NCBI GenBank assembly: GCA_947627285.1
Contig: CANQVL010000008.1
Span: 1-64,000, forward strand
Direction of reading: 5' to 3'
DNA from: an uncultured Oscillospiraceae bacterium
GTDB taxonomy: Bacteria; Bacillota; Clostridia; Oscillospirales; Oscillospiraceae
Length of the DNA stretch: 64,000 nucleotides
A program made the translations under genes and the position numbers. The notes beneath the pieces were generated by a model, which was not told where the DNA came from, made no database searches, and was given only the letters and a program-made list of their open reading frames with translations. Shown here one piece after another: positions 7,195-15,694 of the stretch; within the stretch, counting starts at the first letter, position 1, and each line of letters opens with the position of its first letter.

Positions 7195-9432
7195 ATGGAA
7201 ATCAAGATCGCTCTTGCCGGCAACCCCAACTCCGGCAAGACCACCATGTTCAACGACCTGACCGGCTCCAACCAGTATGTGGGCAACTGGCCGGGGGTAA
7301 CGGTGGAGAAAAAGGAGGGGAAGCTCAAGGGGCACAAGGACGTGACCATCCAGGACCTGCCCGGGATATACTCCCTCTCCCCCTACACCCTGGAGGAGGT
7401 GGTGTCCAGGAACTATCTGGTCAACGAAAAGCCCGACGCCATACTCAACATCGTGGACGGGACGAACATAGAGCGCAACCTCTATTTGACCACGCAGCTC
7501 ATTGAATTGGGCATACCCGTGGTGGTGGCGCTGAATATGGCGGATCTGGTGCGCAAGAACGGGGACCAGATCGACGTCCAGAGGCTCAGCCGCGCCCTGG
7601 GGTGCCGGGTGGTGGAGACATCAGCCCTCAAGGGCCAGGGCTCCAAGGAGGCGGCGGAGCTTGCCGCGCAAGCCGCCGAGGAGAAGAAGGCGGCGGAGCT
7701 GCCGTCTGTATTCCAGGGAAGCGTGGAGCACGCCATAGCCCACATCGAGGAGTCCATCGAGGACAGAGTTGACCCGCAGTTTGTACGCTGGTACGCCATA
7801 AAGCTCTTTGAGCGCGACGAGAAGGTCCGGGCGGAGCTGAAGCTCCCGGAGGAGCTTTTGCGCCACATCGACGAGCACATAGCCGACTGCGAGGCGGAGC
7901 TTGACGACGACGCGGAGAGCATCATCACCAATCAGCGCTACGCCTACATAGCGGGCGTGGTCGCCAAGGCTGTGAAAAAGCATCACCTGGGCCAAAAGCT
8001 GAGCGCCTCCGACAAGATAGACAGGGTAGTAACAAACAGGATACTGGCGCTGCCCATCTTTGCCGTCATCATCATATTCATCTACGCCGTAGCCATGGGG
8101 CCCTCCCCTCAGGCGTTGGTCGACGGCTCATTCAGGGACGGCGAGTCCTGGGGTATCGGCATAGGCACCTGGGGCACGGATTTTGCCAACGACGTGGTCT
8201 TCGGCGAATGGGTACCGGGACTTGTGGACAAGGTGCTCCTGAGCTCCTCCGGTGAGCCTGTCATCGCCGATTGGCTGTACAGCCTTATCCAGGACGGGAT
8301 CGTGGCGGGAGTTGGCTCCGTGCTGGGCTTCGTCCCGCAGATGCTGGTGCTGTTCCTCCTGCTCTCCATCTTGGAGGACGTGGGATATATGTCCCGCGTG
8401 GCCTTCATCATGGACCGGATTTTCAGGCGCTTCGGGCTCTCCGGCAAGTCCTTTATCCCCATGCTGGTGGCGACCGGCTGCGGAGTGCCGGGACTTATGG
8501 CGTCACGCACCATCGAGCAGGACAGGGATAGGAAGATGACGCTTATGACCACAACCTTCATGCCCTGCGGCGCAAAGCTGCCCATCATCGGGCTCATCGC
8601 CGGCGCGCTCTTTGGAAATTCCCCCTGGATAGCCGCCTCCGCGTACTTTATCGGAATGGGCTCCATTGTGGTCTCAGGGATAATGCTCAAGAAGTTCAAG
8701 GCCTTTGCCGGCGAGCCCGCGCCCTTCGTCATGGAGCTGCCGCCGTACCATGTGCCCTCCGTGGGAGGCGTCCTCCGCGCCACATGGGAGCGGGGCTGGT
8801 CCTTCATCAAGAGGGCGGGCACCATCATCGTCATAGCCTCTATCCTCGTCTGGTTCCTCCAGTTCTTCGGCGTTGAGGGCGGCTCCTTCGGCGCGGTGGA
8901 GGACCAGGACAACTCCCTCATGGCATACCTGGGCAACGCCCTGTGCTGGATATTCGTGCCCCTGGGCTTCGGCAACTGGCGCGCGGCGGTGGCGTCCATC
9001 TCCGGGCTTGTGGCGAAGGAGAACGTGGTCAACACCTTCGCCATCCTATACCACTTTGCCGGTGAGATCAGCGAGAACGGCGACGAGATCTGGAGCATGG
9101 TCGCTGCGGACTACACCGTTTACTCCGCCTTCTCCTTCATGGTGTTCAACCTTCTGTGCGCCCCCTGCTTTGCCGCCATGGGCGCCATCAAGCGGGAGAT
9201 GAACAACCCAAGGTGGACCCTTGCCGCCATTGGCTATATGTGCCTGTGGGCGTATGTTGTCGCCCTCATCGTTTACCAGATCTCCGGGCTCATCGGCGGA
9301 GCGGTCAGCTTCAATTTCTTCACCGTCGTCGCCTTTGTTCTTCTGGCGGGTATACTTTACCTGCTTTTCAGGAGGAACCCCTACGACGAGAGCGGGAACC
9401 GTCTTTCCGACAGGAAGGCCGCCCATGCTTGA
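7195..9432 (+). CDS. feoB: Ferrous iron transporter FeoB
   Basis: A 745-residue Fe2+ permease. The N-terminal G domain shows GNPNSGKTT (G1, residue ~10), DLPGIYSLSPYT (G3, ~54) and NMAD (G4, ~112), then the helical GDI-like region. From about residue 290 come two gate domains with multiple membrane helices; the conserved cysteine-containing segments ATGCGVPG and FMPCGAKLP are present. ATG 7195 was chosen over a TTG-type frame start at 7171 because GGAGG (7180-7184) is correctly placed and the G1 motif then starts at the normal position. It overlaps the small cysteine-rich membrane protein gene. Confidence 0.95.
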   Translation: MEIKIALAGNPNSGKTTMFNDLTGSNQYVGNWPGVTVEKKEGKLKGHKDVTIQDLPGIYSLSPYTLEEVVSRNYLVNEKPDAILNIVDGTNIERNLYLTTQLIELGIPVVVALNMADLVRKNGDQIDVQRLSRALGCRVVETSALKGQGSKEAAELAAQAAEEKKAAELPSVFQGSVEHAIAHIEESIEDRVDPQFVRWYAIKLFERDEKVRAELKLPEELLRHIDEHIADCEAELDDDAESIITNQRYAYIAGVVAKAVKKHHLGQKLSASDKIDRVVTNRILALPIFAVIIIFIYAVAMGPSPQALVDGSFRDGESWGIGIGTWGTDFANDVVFGEWVPGLVDKVLLSSSGEPVIADWLYSLIQDGIVAGVGSVLGFVPQMLVLFLLLSILEDVGYMSRVAFIMDRIFRRFGLSGKSFIPMLVATGCGVPGLMASRTIEQDRDRKMTLMTTTFMPCGAKLPIIGLIAGALFGNSPWIAASAYFIGMGSIVVSGIMLKKFKAFAGEPAPFVMELPPYHVPSVGGVLRATWERGWSFIKRAGTIIVIASILVWFLQFFGVEGGSFGAVEDQDNSLMAYLGNALCWIFVPLGFGNWRAAVASISGLVAKENVVNTFAILYHFAGEISENGDEIWSMVAADYTVYSAFSFMVFNLLCAPCFAAMGAIKREMNNPRWTLAAIGYMCLWAYVVALIVYQISGLIGGAVSFNFFTVVAFVLLAGILYLLFRRNPYDESGNRLSDRKAAHA

Positions 9433-9616
9433 TTTTCTCTCAAAGAACCTGGCGACGGTGCTTGTGGCGGCTGTGATCGCCGCTGCGGTGGCGCTCATCA
9501 TCATCTTTCAGGTGAGGCGCCGCAAAAAGGGCTCCGGCTCCTGCGGCCCCGCCTGCTCCTGCTGCCCAAACGCGGAGTGCTGCTGCCATTCCCATGTTCC
9601 TCAGGACCGTGGATAA
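9425..9616 (+). CDS. FeoB-associated cysteine-rich membrane protein
   Basis: A 63-residue protein with one transmembrane helix (residues ~9-28), a basic stop-transfer cluster (RRRKK) and a tail with eight cysteines (CGPACSCC, then CCCH). This is the organisation of the FeoB-associated Cys-rich membrane protein family found directly after feoB in Firmicutes. The thiol-rich tail may bind Fe2+ or tune FeoB; the exact role is unproven. Its ATG lies within the last codons of feoB (8-bp overlap), indicating translational coupling. Confidence 0.85.
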   Translation: MLDFLSKNLATVLVAAVIAAAVALIIIFQVRRRKKGSGSCGPACSCCPNAECCCHSHVPQDRG

Positions 9617-9697
9617 AAAGCTTACCTCCATTTTACCTCCATTTTTCATTTTCCGTAACATTCTCTTCTCTCCTTCCCTATCCGCGGTCATCAAAAG

Positions 9698-9730
9698 GAG
9701 CTCCGGCCTTGCCGGGGCTCTTTTTGTTTG
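9698..9730 (+). terminator. Terminator of the feo operon
   Basis: GAGCTCCGGC and GCCGGGGCTC pair (one G-U) around a CTT loop, followed directly by TTTTTGTTTG. It closes the feo operon 80 bp after the last stop codon. Confidence 0.85.
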
Positions 9731-9764
9731 AAAAATGCGGCAGTCAAATAAATATTTTATGAAT

Positions 9765-9830
9765 CTACAATTGTAGTATTGACAGATGGGTGGGAATATG
9801 GTAAGTTATCGTTGTAAACTACATTTGTAG
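9765..9830 (+). promoter_or_regulatory. BlaI-type promoter with two operators
   Basis: Two 12-bp dyads, CTACAATTGTAG (9765-9776) and CTACATTTGTAG (9819-9830), carry the TACA...TGTA core bound by BlaI/MecI repressors. Between them lie TTGACA (9779-9784) and, 17 bp on, TAAGTT (9802-9807). Repressor bound at both sites would straddle the promoter, implying autoregulation of the BlaI-M56 pair. Confidence 0.75.
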
Positions 9831-9846
9831 AACGGAGGAATTGGAT

Positions 9847-10206
9847 ATGGACGCAAGGCTGACGAACGCGGAGCTCCGGGTGATGAACGTGCTGTGGCGG
9901 GAGGGGGAGGTCACGGCAAAGCACATCTGCGAGGTCCTGCGCGGGGAGGTGGGCTGGGAGCTCAACACCACCTACACGCTCATTAAGCGGTGCATAAAAA
10001 AGGGGGCTGTCGAGCGGAGCGAGCCGGGCTTCAAATGCCGGGCGCTGGTGAGCCAGACGGAGGTACAGAGGGCGGAGACGGACGAGCTGATTGACAAGGT
10101 GTACAACGGCAGGGCGGAGAGGCTTTTTGCCGCGCTTTTGGGGCGCGAGGAGCTGACAGCGGAGCAGCTGGAGCGGCTTCGCCGCATTGTGGACGAATGG
10201 GAGTGA
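9847..10206 (+). CDS. BlaI/MecI/CopY-family repressor
   Basis: A 119-residue winged-helix repressor. LTNAELRVMNVLWREGEVTA at the N-terminus and NTTYTLIKRCIKKG for the recognition region match BlaI/MecI, which bind as dimers to TACA-N-TGTA operators and are inactivated by cleavage. ATG 9847 was preferred to the in-frame TTG at 9841 because GGAGGA ends at 9840. It is followed immediately by an M56 metalloprotease gene, the usual partner, and two matching operators flank its promoter. Its targets beyond itself are not visible here. Confidence 0.85.
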   Translation: MDARLTNAELRVMNVLWREGEVTAKHICEVLRGEVGWELNTTYTLIKRCIKKGAVERSEPGFKCRALVSQTEVQRAETDELIDKVYNGRAERLFAALLGREELTAEQLERLRRIVDEWE

Positions 10207-10210
10207 GCGG

Positions 10211-11362
10211 ATGAGCATTTTGGAAATGGGCGTGTCAGGCGGGGCGATGATACTTGTGACCGCCGTTTTGCGCCTTATCGCCGGTGACAGGCTCCCCAGG
10301 AGGGCGTATATCGCCATGTGGTCGGCGGCGATTTTGAGGCTCCTTGTGCCTGTCAGGATAACCTCGGCGCTGAGCGTATACGGGCTGGTCCCGCCCGCGC
10401 TTCGCGGCGTACAGGGGCTTGGAACGGCTCAGGCCGGGTCGCCGGAGACGGTCGGTATATGGACGGTCCTGCGGCTTGCCGGCACTCTGGCGGCGGCAGC
10501 CGTTTTCGCGGCGTCGTATATACGCTGTATCCGGGCGTTCCGCGTATCCGTTCCGGCGGAAAATATGTATGTAAAGAGGTGGCTGAAGGCTCATCCGCTG
10601 TGGCGGAGTGTCGAGGTCCGCGTCATTTCGGGGCTTAAAACTCCGCTGACCTACGGGCTTTTTCGCCCGGTGATACTCCTGCCGCGCGACGCCGAGGACT
10701 GGGAGCCGGAGAAGCTTGGAATGGTGCTCTGCCACGAGTATATACACATAAGGCGCTTTGACGGCGCGCTGAAGCTTCTGGCGGTCGCGGCGCTGTGTGT
10801 ACACTGGTGGAACCCCGCCGTGTGGCTGATGGCGGCGCTTCTTGACCGGGACGTGGAGCTTGCCTGCGACGGCGAGGTGGTGGACCGCTTCGGACCCGAG
10901 TGCAGGGCGCGGTACGCCGGACTTCTCATTGACCTGAAAGCCCCCGGCGGAACCGTCCCGCCGGTCACGGGCCTTGGAAAAAGCGTAACGGAAAAGCGCA
11001 TCCGGGGGGTGATGGGTCACAGGCGGGCGGCGAGGTCCGCCGCCGCGATCTCCGCCGTTATCGCCGCCGCGACGGTGCTTCTTTTTGCCACGTCGTCAAA
11101 TCCGAAGGCAGAGAAAGCGCCGGAACAGGGCGGGAAATCGCCGGAGCTGACGGTGGAAAGCCTCAAGCCGGGGGAGCTTGAGAATATCCCAGCGCACCTT
11201 CCCGAAAAAAGAGGCGAGGATACCGAGCCGGCAAGTCCAGAGCACCCGCTTTACAGGGAACCCGCCGGACCCGCGGGCGAGACATACGAGACGTATGTGA
11301 TACGACCGGAGTGGGAGCAGGGGTGCGCGGGTGATGTCTCCGGCGGGGAAAAATCAGATTAA
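10211..11362 (+). CDS. M56-family membrane metallopeptidase (BlaR1-like, no sensor domain)
   Basis: The 383-residue protein has N-terminal membrane helices, a cytosolic zinc protease with CHEYIHIRR (HExxH) near residue 181, and another helix near residue 285 (AAISAVIAAATVLLFA). BlaR1-type members carry a C-terminal penicillin-binding domain; here only ~80 Pro/Glu-rich residues follow the last helix. The signal that triggers proteolysis of the neighbouring BlaI-like repressor must therefore differ from beta-lactam acylation. Start is the ATG at 10211, four bases after the repressor's stop codon. Confidence 0.85.
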   Translation: MSILEMGVSGGAMILVTAVLRLIAGDRLPRRAYIAMWSAAILRLLVPVRITSALSVYGLVPPALRGVQGLGTAQAGSPETVGIWTVLRLAGTLAAAAVFAASYIRCIRAFRVSVPAENMYVKRWLKAHPLWRSVEVRVISGLKTPLTYGLFRPVILLPRDAEDWEPEKLGMVLCHEYIHIRRFDGALKLLAVAALCVHWWNPAVWLMAALLDRDVELACDGEVVDRFGPECRARYAGLLIDLKAPGGTVPPVTGLGKSVTEKRIRGVMGHRRAARSAAAISAVIAAATVLLFATSSNPKAEKAPEQGGKSPELTVESLKPGELENIPAHLPEKRGEDTEPASPEHPLYREPAGPAGETYETYVIRPEWEQGCAGDVSGGEKSD

Positions 11363-11365
11363 CAG

Positions 11366-11394
11366 GTGACAAATCGGTCCATATGTGCTACAAT
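11366..11394 (+). promoter_or_regulatory. Promoter of the flavodiiron protein gene
   Basis: GTGACA (11366-11371), 17-bp spacer, TACAAT (11389-11394), 35 bp before the ATG. Confidence 0.55.
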
Positions 11395-11428
11395 GTTCCG
11401 CAGAAATCTTTTTTACGGAGGGACACAA

Positions 11429-12589
11429 ATGAACAGACCCGTTATTTCCGATTCCGTCCTTTACATCGGCTGTGACGACAGCGATCTGGACCTTTTTGAG
11501 AGCCAGTACGTGGTGCCGGAGGGCGTTTCCTACAACTCCTACGTTATACTCGACGAGAAGGTGGCGGTCATGGACACCGCCGACAGGCGCGTGGGGGATA
11601 TGTGGCTTTCAAATCTTGAAGCCGCTCTCAACGGCAGAAAGCCTGACTATCTGGTGATACACCACCTGGAGCCTGACCACGCCGCCAACATCGGCAGGTT
11701 CGCGGAGAAGTACCCCGACGCGGTCCTGGTGGGCAACGCCAAGACCTTCCTTATGCTCCCCAGCTACTATGAGGACCTGGATCTTACCGGGCGCACACTG
11801 ACTGTCAAGGAGGGCGACACACTCTCCCTGGGCAGGCACAGCCTCACCTTCGTTATGGCGCCCATGGTCCACTGGCCGGAGGTCATGGTGAGCTTTGAGG
11901 CGTCTGAGAGGATACTTTTCTCCGCCGACGCCTTCGGAAAATTCGGGACCATCGCCTCCTACGACGGGGACTGGGCGTGCGAGGCGCGCCGGTACTACAT
12001 GAACATAGTGGGCAAATACGGCGCGCAGGTCCAGGCGCTCCTTAAAAAGGCCGCCGCGCTGGACATCGCCACCATCTGCCCGCTCCACGGCCCCGTGCTC
12101 ACAGGCGATCTGAGCCGGTACATGGAGCTTTACGACATCTGGTCCTCATACCGCCCGGAGGACAGGGGCGTCACCGTCGCCGCCGCGTCCATCCACGGCA
12201 ACACCCGCGGAGCCGCCAGGTACCTTGCGGAGCTTTTGGAGAAGAAGGGCGAGAAGGTGGAGTTTTTTGACCTCACCCGCTGTGACATCGCCGAGGCTGT
12301 TGAGGCGGCGTTCAGATATGACAGGATGGTTCTCGCCGCCTGCACCTATGACGGCGGGCTCTTCCCGGCGATGGAGGACTTTTTGGCGCACCTCAAGGCG
12401 AAGAACTGGCAGGGGCGTTCCGTATCCCTCATAGAAAACGGCTCCTGGGCTCCCCAGGCGGGTAAGCTCATGCGCGCCGCGCTGGAGGGCATGAAGAACA
12501 TCACCGTGTCGGAGGACGTTATCACCCTCCGGGGCGCGGTGAAGAGGGCTGACAGGGCGGCGATCGAGGCCCTCGCCGAAAAGCTCTGA
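11429..12589 (+). CDS. fprA: Flavodiiron protein (FprA-type O2/NO reductase)
   Basis: A 386-residue A-type flavoprotein. The N-terminal metallo-beta-lactamase-like domain carries the diiron ligands HHLEPDHAANIG (H-x-E-x-D-H) near residue 80, the HW pair in MVHWPEVM near residue 148 and SADAFG near 168. The C-terminal ~135 residues form a flavodoxin domain (ASIHGNTRGAARYLAELL, the FMN phosphate loop). These soluble enzymes reduce O2 to water or NO to N2O and protect strict anaerobes. ATG 11429 follows a GGAGGG site. The Nudix gene overlaps its stop as TGATGG, giving an oxidative-stress pair. Confidence 0.9.
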   Translation: MNRPVISDSVLYIGCDDSDLDLFESQYVVPEGVSYNSYVILDEKVAVMDTADRRVGDMWLSNLEAALNGRKPDYLVIHHLEPDHAANIGRFAEKYPDAVLVGNAKTFLMLPSYYEDLDLTGRTLTVKEGDTLSLGRHSLTFVMAPMVHWPEVMVSFEASERILFSADAFGKFGTIASYDGDWACEARRYYMNIVGKYGAQVQALLKKAAALDIATICPLHGPVLTGDLSRYMELYDIWSSYRPEDRGVTVAAASIHGNTRGAARYLAELLEKKGEKVEFFDLTRCDIAEAVEAAFRYDRMVLAACTYDGGLFPAMEDFLAHLKAKNWQGRSVSLIENGSWAPQAGKLMRAALEGMKNITVSEDVITLRGAVKRADRAAIEALAEKL

Positions 12590-12978
12590 TGGGGACTCCC
12601 GTAAGCGTCGCCGCCGCGCTCATATGGCAGGACGGCAAATTTCTCATCTGCCGCCGCCCGCCTCACAAGGCGCGGGGAAACCTCTACGAATTTGTGGGTG
12701 GAAAGGTGGAGCCGGGCGAGACAAGGGCGCAGGCGCTCATACGCGAGTGCCGCGAGGAGCTGGACGTGACGGTGGAGCCGGGGGAGATCTACATGGAGCT
12801 TGTCCACGAGTACCCCGATATGACGGTCGACCTGACGCTCATAAGCTCCCGGATCGTCGAGGGCACGCCCAAGCTCCTCGAGCACACGGACATCCGCTGG
12901 ATCGCCCCCTCCGAGATCCCGCTCTACTCCTTCTGCCCCGCGGATAAGGAGATTCTGGAAAAACTCATGAAACAATAA
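12589..12978 (+). CDS. Nudix hydrolase, MutT-like (8-oxo-dGTP diphosphatase)
   Basis: A 129-residue Nudix protein. The box GGKVEPGETRAQALIRECRE followed by ELDV starts near residue 37. The short length and ICRRPPHKARGNLYEF lead-in are typical of MutT, which removes oxidised dGTP from the nucleotide pool. The start codon overlaps the flavodiiron stop, so oxygen detoxification and nucleotide sanitation are co-translated. Substrate is inferred from family and context; other (deoxy)nucleoside triphosphates are possible. Confidence 0.85.
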   Translation: MGTPVSVAAALIWQDGKFLICRRPPHKARGNLYEFVGGKVEPGETRAQALIRECREELDVTVEPGEIYMELVHEYPDMTVDLTLISSRIVEGTPKLLEHTDIRWIAPSEIPLYSFCPADKEILEKLMKQ

Positions 12979-13003
12979 AAGAGGCGCAAACAGCGCCTCT
13001 TTT
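12977..13003. terminator. Bidirectional terminator
   Basis: AAAAGAGGCGC (12977-12987) and GCGCCTCTTTT (12993-13003) form an 11-bp stem around AAACA. It serves both the Nudix gene and the convergent TspO gene, whose stop codon overlaps the hairpin's right arm. Confidence 0.85.
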
Positions 13004-13472
13004 AATTTAGGATATATATTCCGAAATTGAGATAGCCGGCGAAGGTGACCCAGAGGAGGTAGGGGAGTATCAGGCTGCCGGCGCGTTTGTCGATTTTGTG
13101 GAAAAAGGCGAAGGTGAATATGACCAGGAGCCACAGTGCGACGAGCCAGAAGAAGGAGAAAAGGTAGAGCTTCAGACGGAAAAACAGTATCGGCCAGAAG
13201 AAATTTACCGCCAGCTGGCAGAAGTAAACCGTCAGCGCCGCTTCAATGTGCTCCCTGGGACAGCGGGACTCGGAGACCAGGTAGGACGCCAGGCCCATGG
13301 CGAGATACAGCGCCGTCCAGACTATCGGGAATACCCACCCCGGCGGGGTGAGGGGCGGCTTATTGAGCGCGGCGAATCCACGCATCCCGGACATGCTCAA
13401 AAGCGCGGCAGCGGCGCCCACCGCCAGCGGGATCAGCAGGAACAGTATCAGCTTTTTTGGTTTGATTTTCAT
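13002..13472 (-). CDS. tspO: TspO/MBR-family tryptophan-rich membrane protein
   Basis: A 156-residue five-helix membrane protein with the TspO signature KPPLTPPGWVFPIVW near residue 38 and a WxxxFxxYLNFGIYILN C-terminus. Bacterial TspO binds porphyrins and is tied to stress and tetrapyrrole control; its role in anaerobes is unsettled. I place the start at the ATG at 13472, 8 nt after AAAGAGG; the in-frame GTG at 13481 would abut the ribosome binding site. Confidence 0.85.
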   Translation of the reverse strand: MKIKPKKLILFLLIPLAVGAAAALLSMSGMRGFAALNKPPLTPPGWVFPIVWTALYLAMGLASYLVSESRCPREHIEAALTVYFCQLAVNFFWPILFFRLKLYLFSFFWLVALWLLVIFTFAFFHKIDKRAGSLILPYLLWVTFAGYLNFGIYILN

Positions 13473-13580
13473 ATCGCTCACCTCTTTGCTGTAAATCTAT
13501 TCCTGTCCCCCTTCCAATATTCCCTTTAACGGCTGAATAAACCGCAAGCGGCGCGGCATAATAAGCGTGAGGTGATTTCA

Positions 13581-13754
13581 ATGAGTTCAAAAGAGCTTCT
13601 CTACGTCGAGGACGCCCTGGGACACGCCGAATTTCTCTCTAAGCAGTGCCAGGACGCCGTAAACACTCTGACCGACCCCCAGCTGAAGGCGCAGGCGCAG
13701 CAGCTGGTGGACAAGAACCGCCAGATATTCGGCAGGTTCTACGCGCTTGTGTAA
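13581..13754 (+). CDS. Small spore-coat-associated protein
   Basis: A 57-residue helical protein (MSSKELLYVEDALGHAEFLS...) preceded by GAGGTGA. It lies 12 bp upstream of the CotF-type coat gene. Two-gene sets of a short helical protein plus a Coat_F protein are typical of clostridial spore-coat loci. Its N-terminal KELLYVEDALGHA and QQLVDKNRQ segments resemble a half-length Coat_F helix bundle. The assignment rests on position and weak resemblance. Confidence 0.6.
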   Translation: MSSKELLYVEDALGHAEFLSKQCQDAVNTLTDPQLKAQAQQLVDKNRQIFGRFYALV

Positions 13755-13766
13755 GGAGGTAAGGAA

Positions 13767-14015
13767 ATGGACGACAAAACCATCATGGAGAACATTCTTC
13801 TCACCACCAAGGGCGTGTGCGACCTCTATATGCACGGTGCCATCGAATCCTCCACCCCCAAGGTCAACTGCGCGTTCAAGGACTCCCTGACCGACGCGCT
13901 GTGTATGCAGGATTCCATCTACAAGCAGATGACCCAAAAGGGCTGGTACACCACGGAGAACGTACCCCAGTCGAAGATTGACCAGGTAAAGCAGAAGTTT
14001 ACAAGCGCAAACTAA
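13767..14015 (+). CDS. Spore coat protein, CotF family
   Basis: An 82-residue Coat_F domain protein: DDKTIMENILLTTKGVCDLY, then ALCMQDSIYKQMTQKGWY, the conserved helix containing the QxxxYxxMxxKGWY motif. These proteins are assembled into the spore coat, which marks this genome as that of an endospore former. Expression would be expected from a sporulation sigma factor, but I see no clear sigma-E/K promoter. The stop codon is followed within 6 bp by a multi-hairpin repeat element. Confidence 0.85.
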   Translation: MDDKTIMENILLTTKGVCDLYMHGAIESSTPKVNCAFKDSLTDALCMQDSIYKQMTQKGWYTTENVPQSKIDQVKQKFTSAN

Positions 14016-14020
14016 GAATT

Positions 14021-14191
14021 TCAAAAAAGGGCGGAGCCCTTTTTTGAAGAGGAAACGTGCGGAAGACCTCCGAGAAAAGCCTGCGGGCTTTTCTCGGAGG
14101 TCTTCCTGCTGTCGCGCTGCGCGCGCCGCCGCAGGCGGCACACTTGCGCGACATAAGGTGATTTTTCCGACGTACATGCCGCCGGAAAAAT
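14021..14191 (+). repeat. Multi-hairpin intergenic repeat, copy A
   Basis: Four consecutive hairpins. HP0 (14023-14045) pairs AAAAAAGGGC with GCCCTTTTTT. After the linker GGAAACGTGC, HP1 (14061-14106) has a perfect 21-bp stem with a TGCG loop. HP2 has outer stem TGTCGCGC (14110-14117)/GCGCGACA (14146-14153) and inner stem GCCGCC/GGCGGC. HP3 (14161-14191) pairs ATTTTTCCG with CGGAAAAAT. HP0 or HP1 would also terminate the coat-protein transcript. Confidence 0.9.
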
Positions 14192-14369
14192 ATTTTATGG
14201 AGGGGCTTTATTCGGTACGGGAAAACATTTTATGGGGGTTTTATTCGGTCCGGGATAATTTTTTATTTGGGTTTCTTTATTCAGTTTTGATACCGAAATA
14301 ATTCCGTTTGTTTTCCGGGGCTTGGCAAATGGGTTACATGGCGGGGGTATAGTCGGTCCGTTGGGAGTG

Positions 14370-15263
14370 ATGGATACGGACGGCTATGGATATAACGGCA
14401 GCGGAGAGTACACGGCACTGCGCAGGCGCAGGCTCGCGGAGAGGCGGAGGCGGCGGAGAAGGCGGCTGACGGCGTTTCTGGCGGTCGCGCTGATTTTGAC
14501 CGCCGTATCCGCGCTGGCGCTGTCGGCAAGGCCCAAAAGGGAGGAGTCCCCCGATTCGCCGGCGAACGGGAGCGGGAACGTGACAGATGATGACGCCGGG
14601 TCCACAGACGGCGTCTCCGATACCTCCACGGCAGACACTCCGGAGTACGAGGGACCGTATGCCGATGTTTTCGCGGAGCTTTTGGTGAAAAATCCTGAGC
14701 TGGAGACGTTTATCGAGGGCTTCGACGGCGAGGAAGAGCCGGATCTGACCCTCGACCTTGGCGATGAGCTCACCGACGGCGAGATACCGTACCTCTCCCA
14801 GTGGGACAGCAGGTGGGGCTACTGCAAATACGGCTCGGGGCTGCTGGGCTGGACGGGGTGCGGTCCCACGGCGCTGTCAATGGTCGCCATGGGGCTCACC
14901 GGCGACGGGACGCTGACGCCGGCGTATGTGGCGGATCTCGCCATACGCGAGGGCTACTGTATCACCGGCGCGGGGACGGACTGGAGGCTCTTTTCCCAGG
15001 GCGCGGCGGAGCTGGGGCTCACGGCAAAGGAGATACCGCTCTGGGAGCCCACCATGCGCTCCGAGCTGAACGCCGGCAGGCCCATGATCTGCATCATGGG
15101 TCCCGGACATTTCACCGACGAGGGGCACTACATAGTCCTTACCGGCTGCGACGAGGAGGGCTTTCACGTCCTGGACCCCTTCCGCGCCTCAAACTGCGTC
15201 ACCTGGAGCTACGACGACATATCCGGGGAGATTCGGAATATATGGGCGTATAATAAAACTTAA
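14370..15263 (+). CDS. C39-like papain-fold peptidase, membrane anchored
   Basis: With the start at ATG 14370 the protein has 297 residues. An Arg-rich cytosolic segment precedes one transmembrane helix (LTAFLAVALILTAVSALAL), then a ~60-residue acidic Ser/Asp/Thr linker. A C39-like cysteine peptidase domain follows: catalytic Cys in GWTGCGPTALSM (~residue 170), His in EGHYIVLTG, Asp in LDPF. Related extracellular proteins process peptides or act in spores and cell wall; no substrate is suggested by neighbours. The start is uncertain: TTG/GTG codons lie upstream in frame and the ribosome binding site is weak. Confidence 0.7.
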   Translation: MDTDGYGYNGSGEYTALRRRRLAERRRRRRRRLTAFLAVALILTAVSALALSARPKREESPDSPANGSGNVTDDDAGSTDGVSDTSTADTPEYEGPYADVFAELLVKNPELETFIEGFDGEEEPDLTLDLGDELTDGEIPYLSQWDSRWGYCKYGSGLLGWTGCGPTALSMVAMGLTGDGTLTPAYVADLAIREGYCITGAGTDWRLFSQGAAELGLTAKEIPLWEPTMRSELNAGRPMICIMGPGHFTDEGHYIVLTGCDEEGFHVLDPFRASNCVTWSYDDISGEIRNIWAYNKT

Positions 15264-15432
15264 GCCGCCCTTCGGGCGGCTTAAGTTTTAGGGGGGAACG
15301 TGCGGAAAAAATCCTTGAATTCTGCGGAATTCAAGGATTTTTTCCTGCTGTCGCGCGGCGCGCGTGACCCGAAGGGTCACACACTTGCGCGACAAGAGGT
15401 GATTTTTCCGACGTACATGCCGTCGGAAAAAT
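15255..15432 (+). repeat. Multi-hairpin intergenic repeat, copy B
   Basis: HP0 (15255-15289) has a 16-bp stem with a TTC loop and already begins inside the last codons of the C39-like gene. Linker GGAACGTGC; HP1 15304-15345 (19-bp stem, TGCG loop). HP2 outer stem TGTCGCGC (15349-15356)/GCGCGACA (15387-15394). Its inner stem is GTGACCC/GGGTCAC instead of GCCGCC/GGCGGC, a multi-base compensatory change. HP3 15402-15432. Confidence 0.9.
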
Positions 15433-15694
15433 ATTTTATTTGGGGTTTTTGAAAACTCCCAATTCCCTTTTGTGTTCCCGGAGTATCTGAGCCACGGCTG
15501 GAGTGAACACTTATCCAACGGAGTGAACAAAAAATTCCCCGCCAGCATAATTGCTGACGGGTAATAATGCAAAATACCATGCTGTCTCAATTTGATAAAG
15601 TCGGTGTTGCATGATGACTGGTTCTACATAGTACGCAATATATGAGCGGAAGGCTATGTATAGAAGTGCGCCCTTTAGTTCCTAAAATGGGCTT
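15433..15694. other. AT-rich intergenic DNA, no gene seen
   Basis: No credible reading frame. It holds one imperfect hairpin, CCCGCCAGCA/TGCTGACGGG around 15538-15561, and a repeated AGTGAACA word. Base composition shifts here from GC-rich core to the AT-rich DNA of the next gene, so it may be the left edge of an insertion. Confidence 0.4.

Noticed and set aside
14160..14300. Short frame starting GTG ATT TTT CCG in HP3 of the repeats, preceded by AAGGTGA
   Set aside because: The frame reads IFPTYMPPEKY in several copies, but the GTG is GAA in copy D and the ends differ in every copy. HP3 pairing alone explains the conservation.
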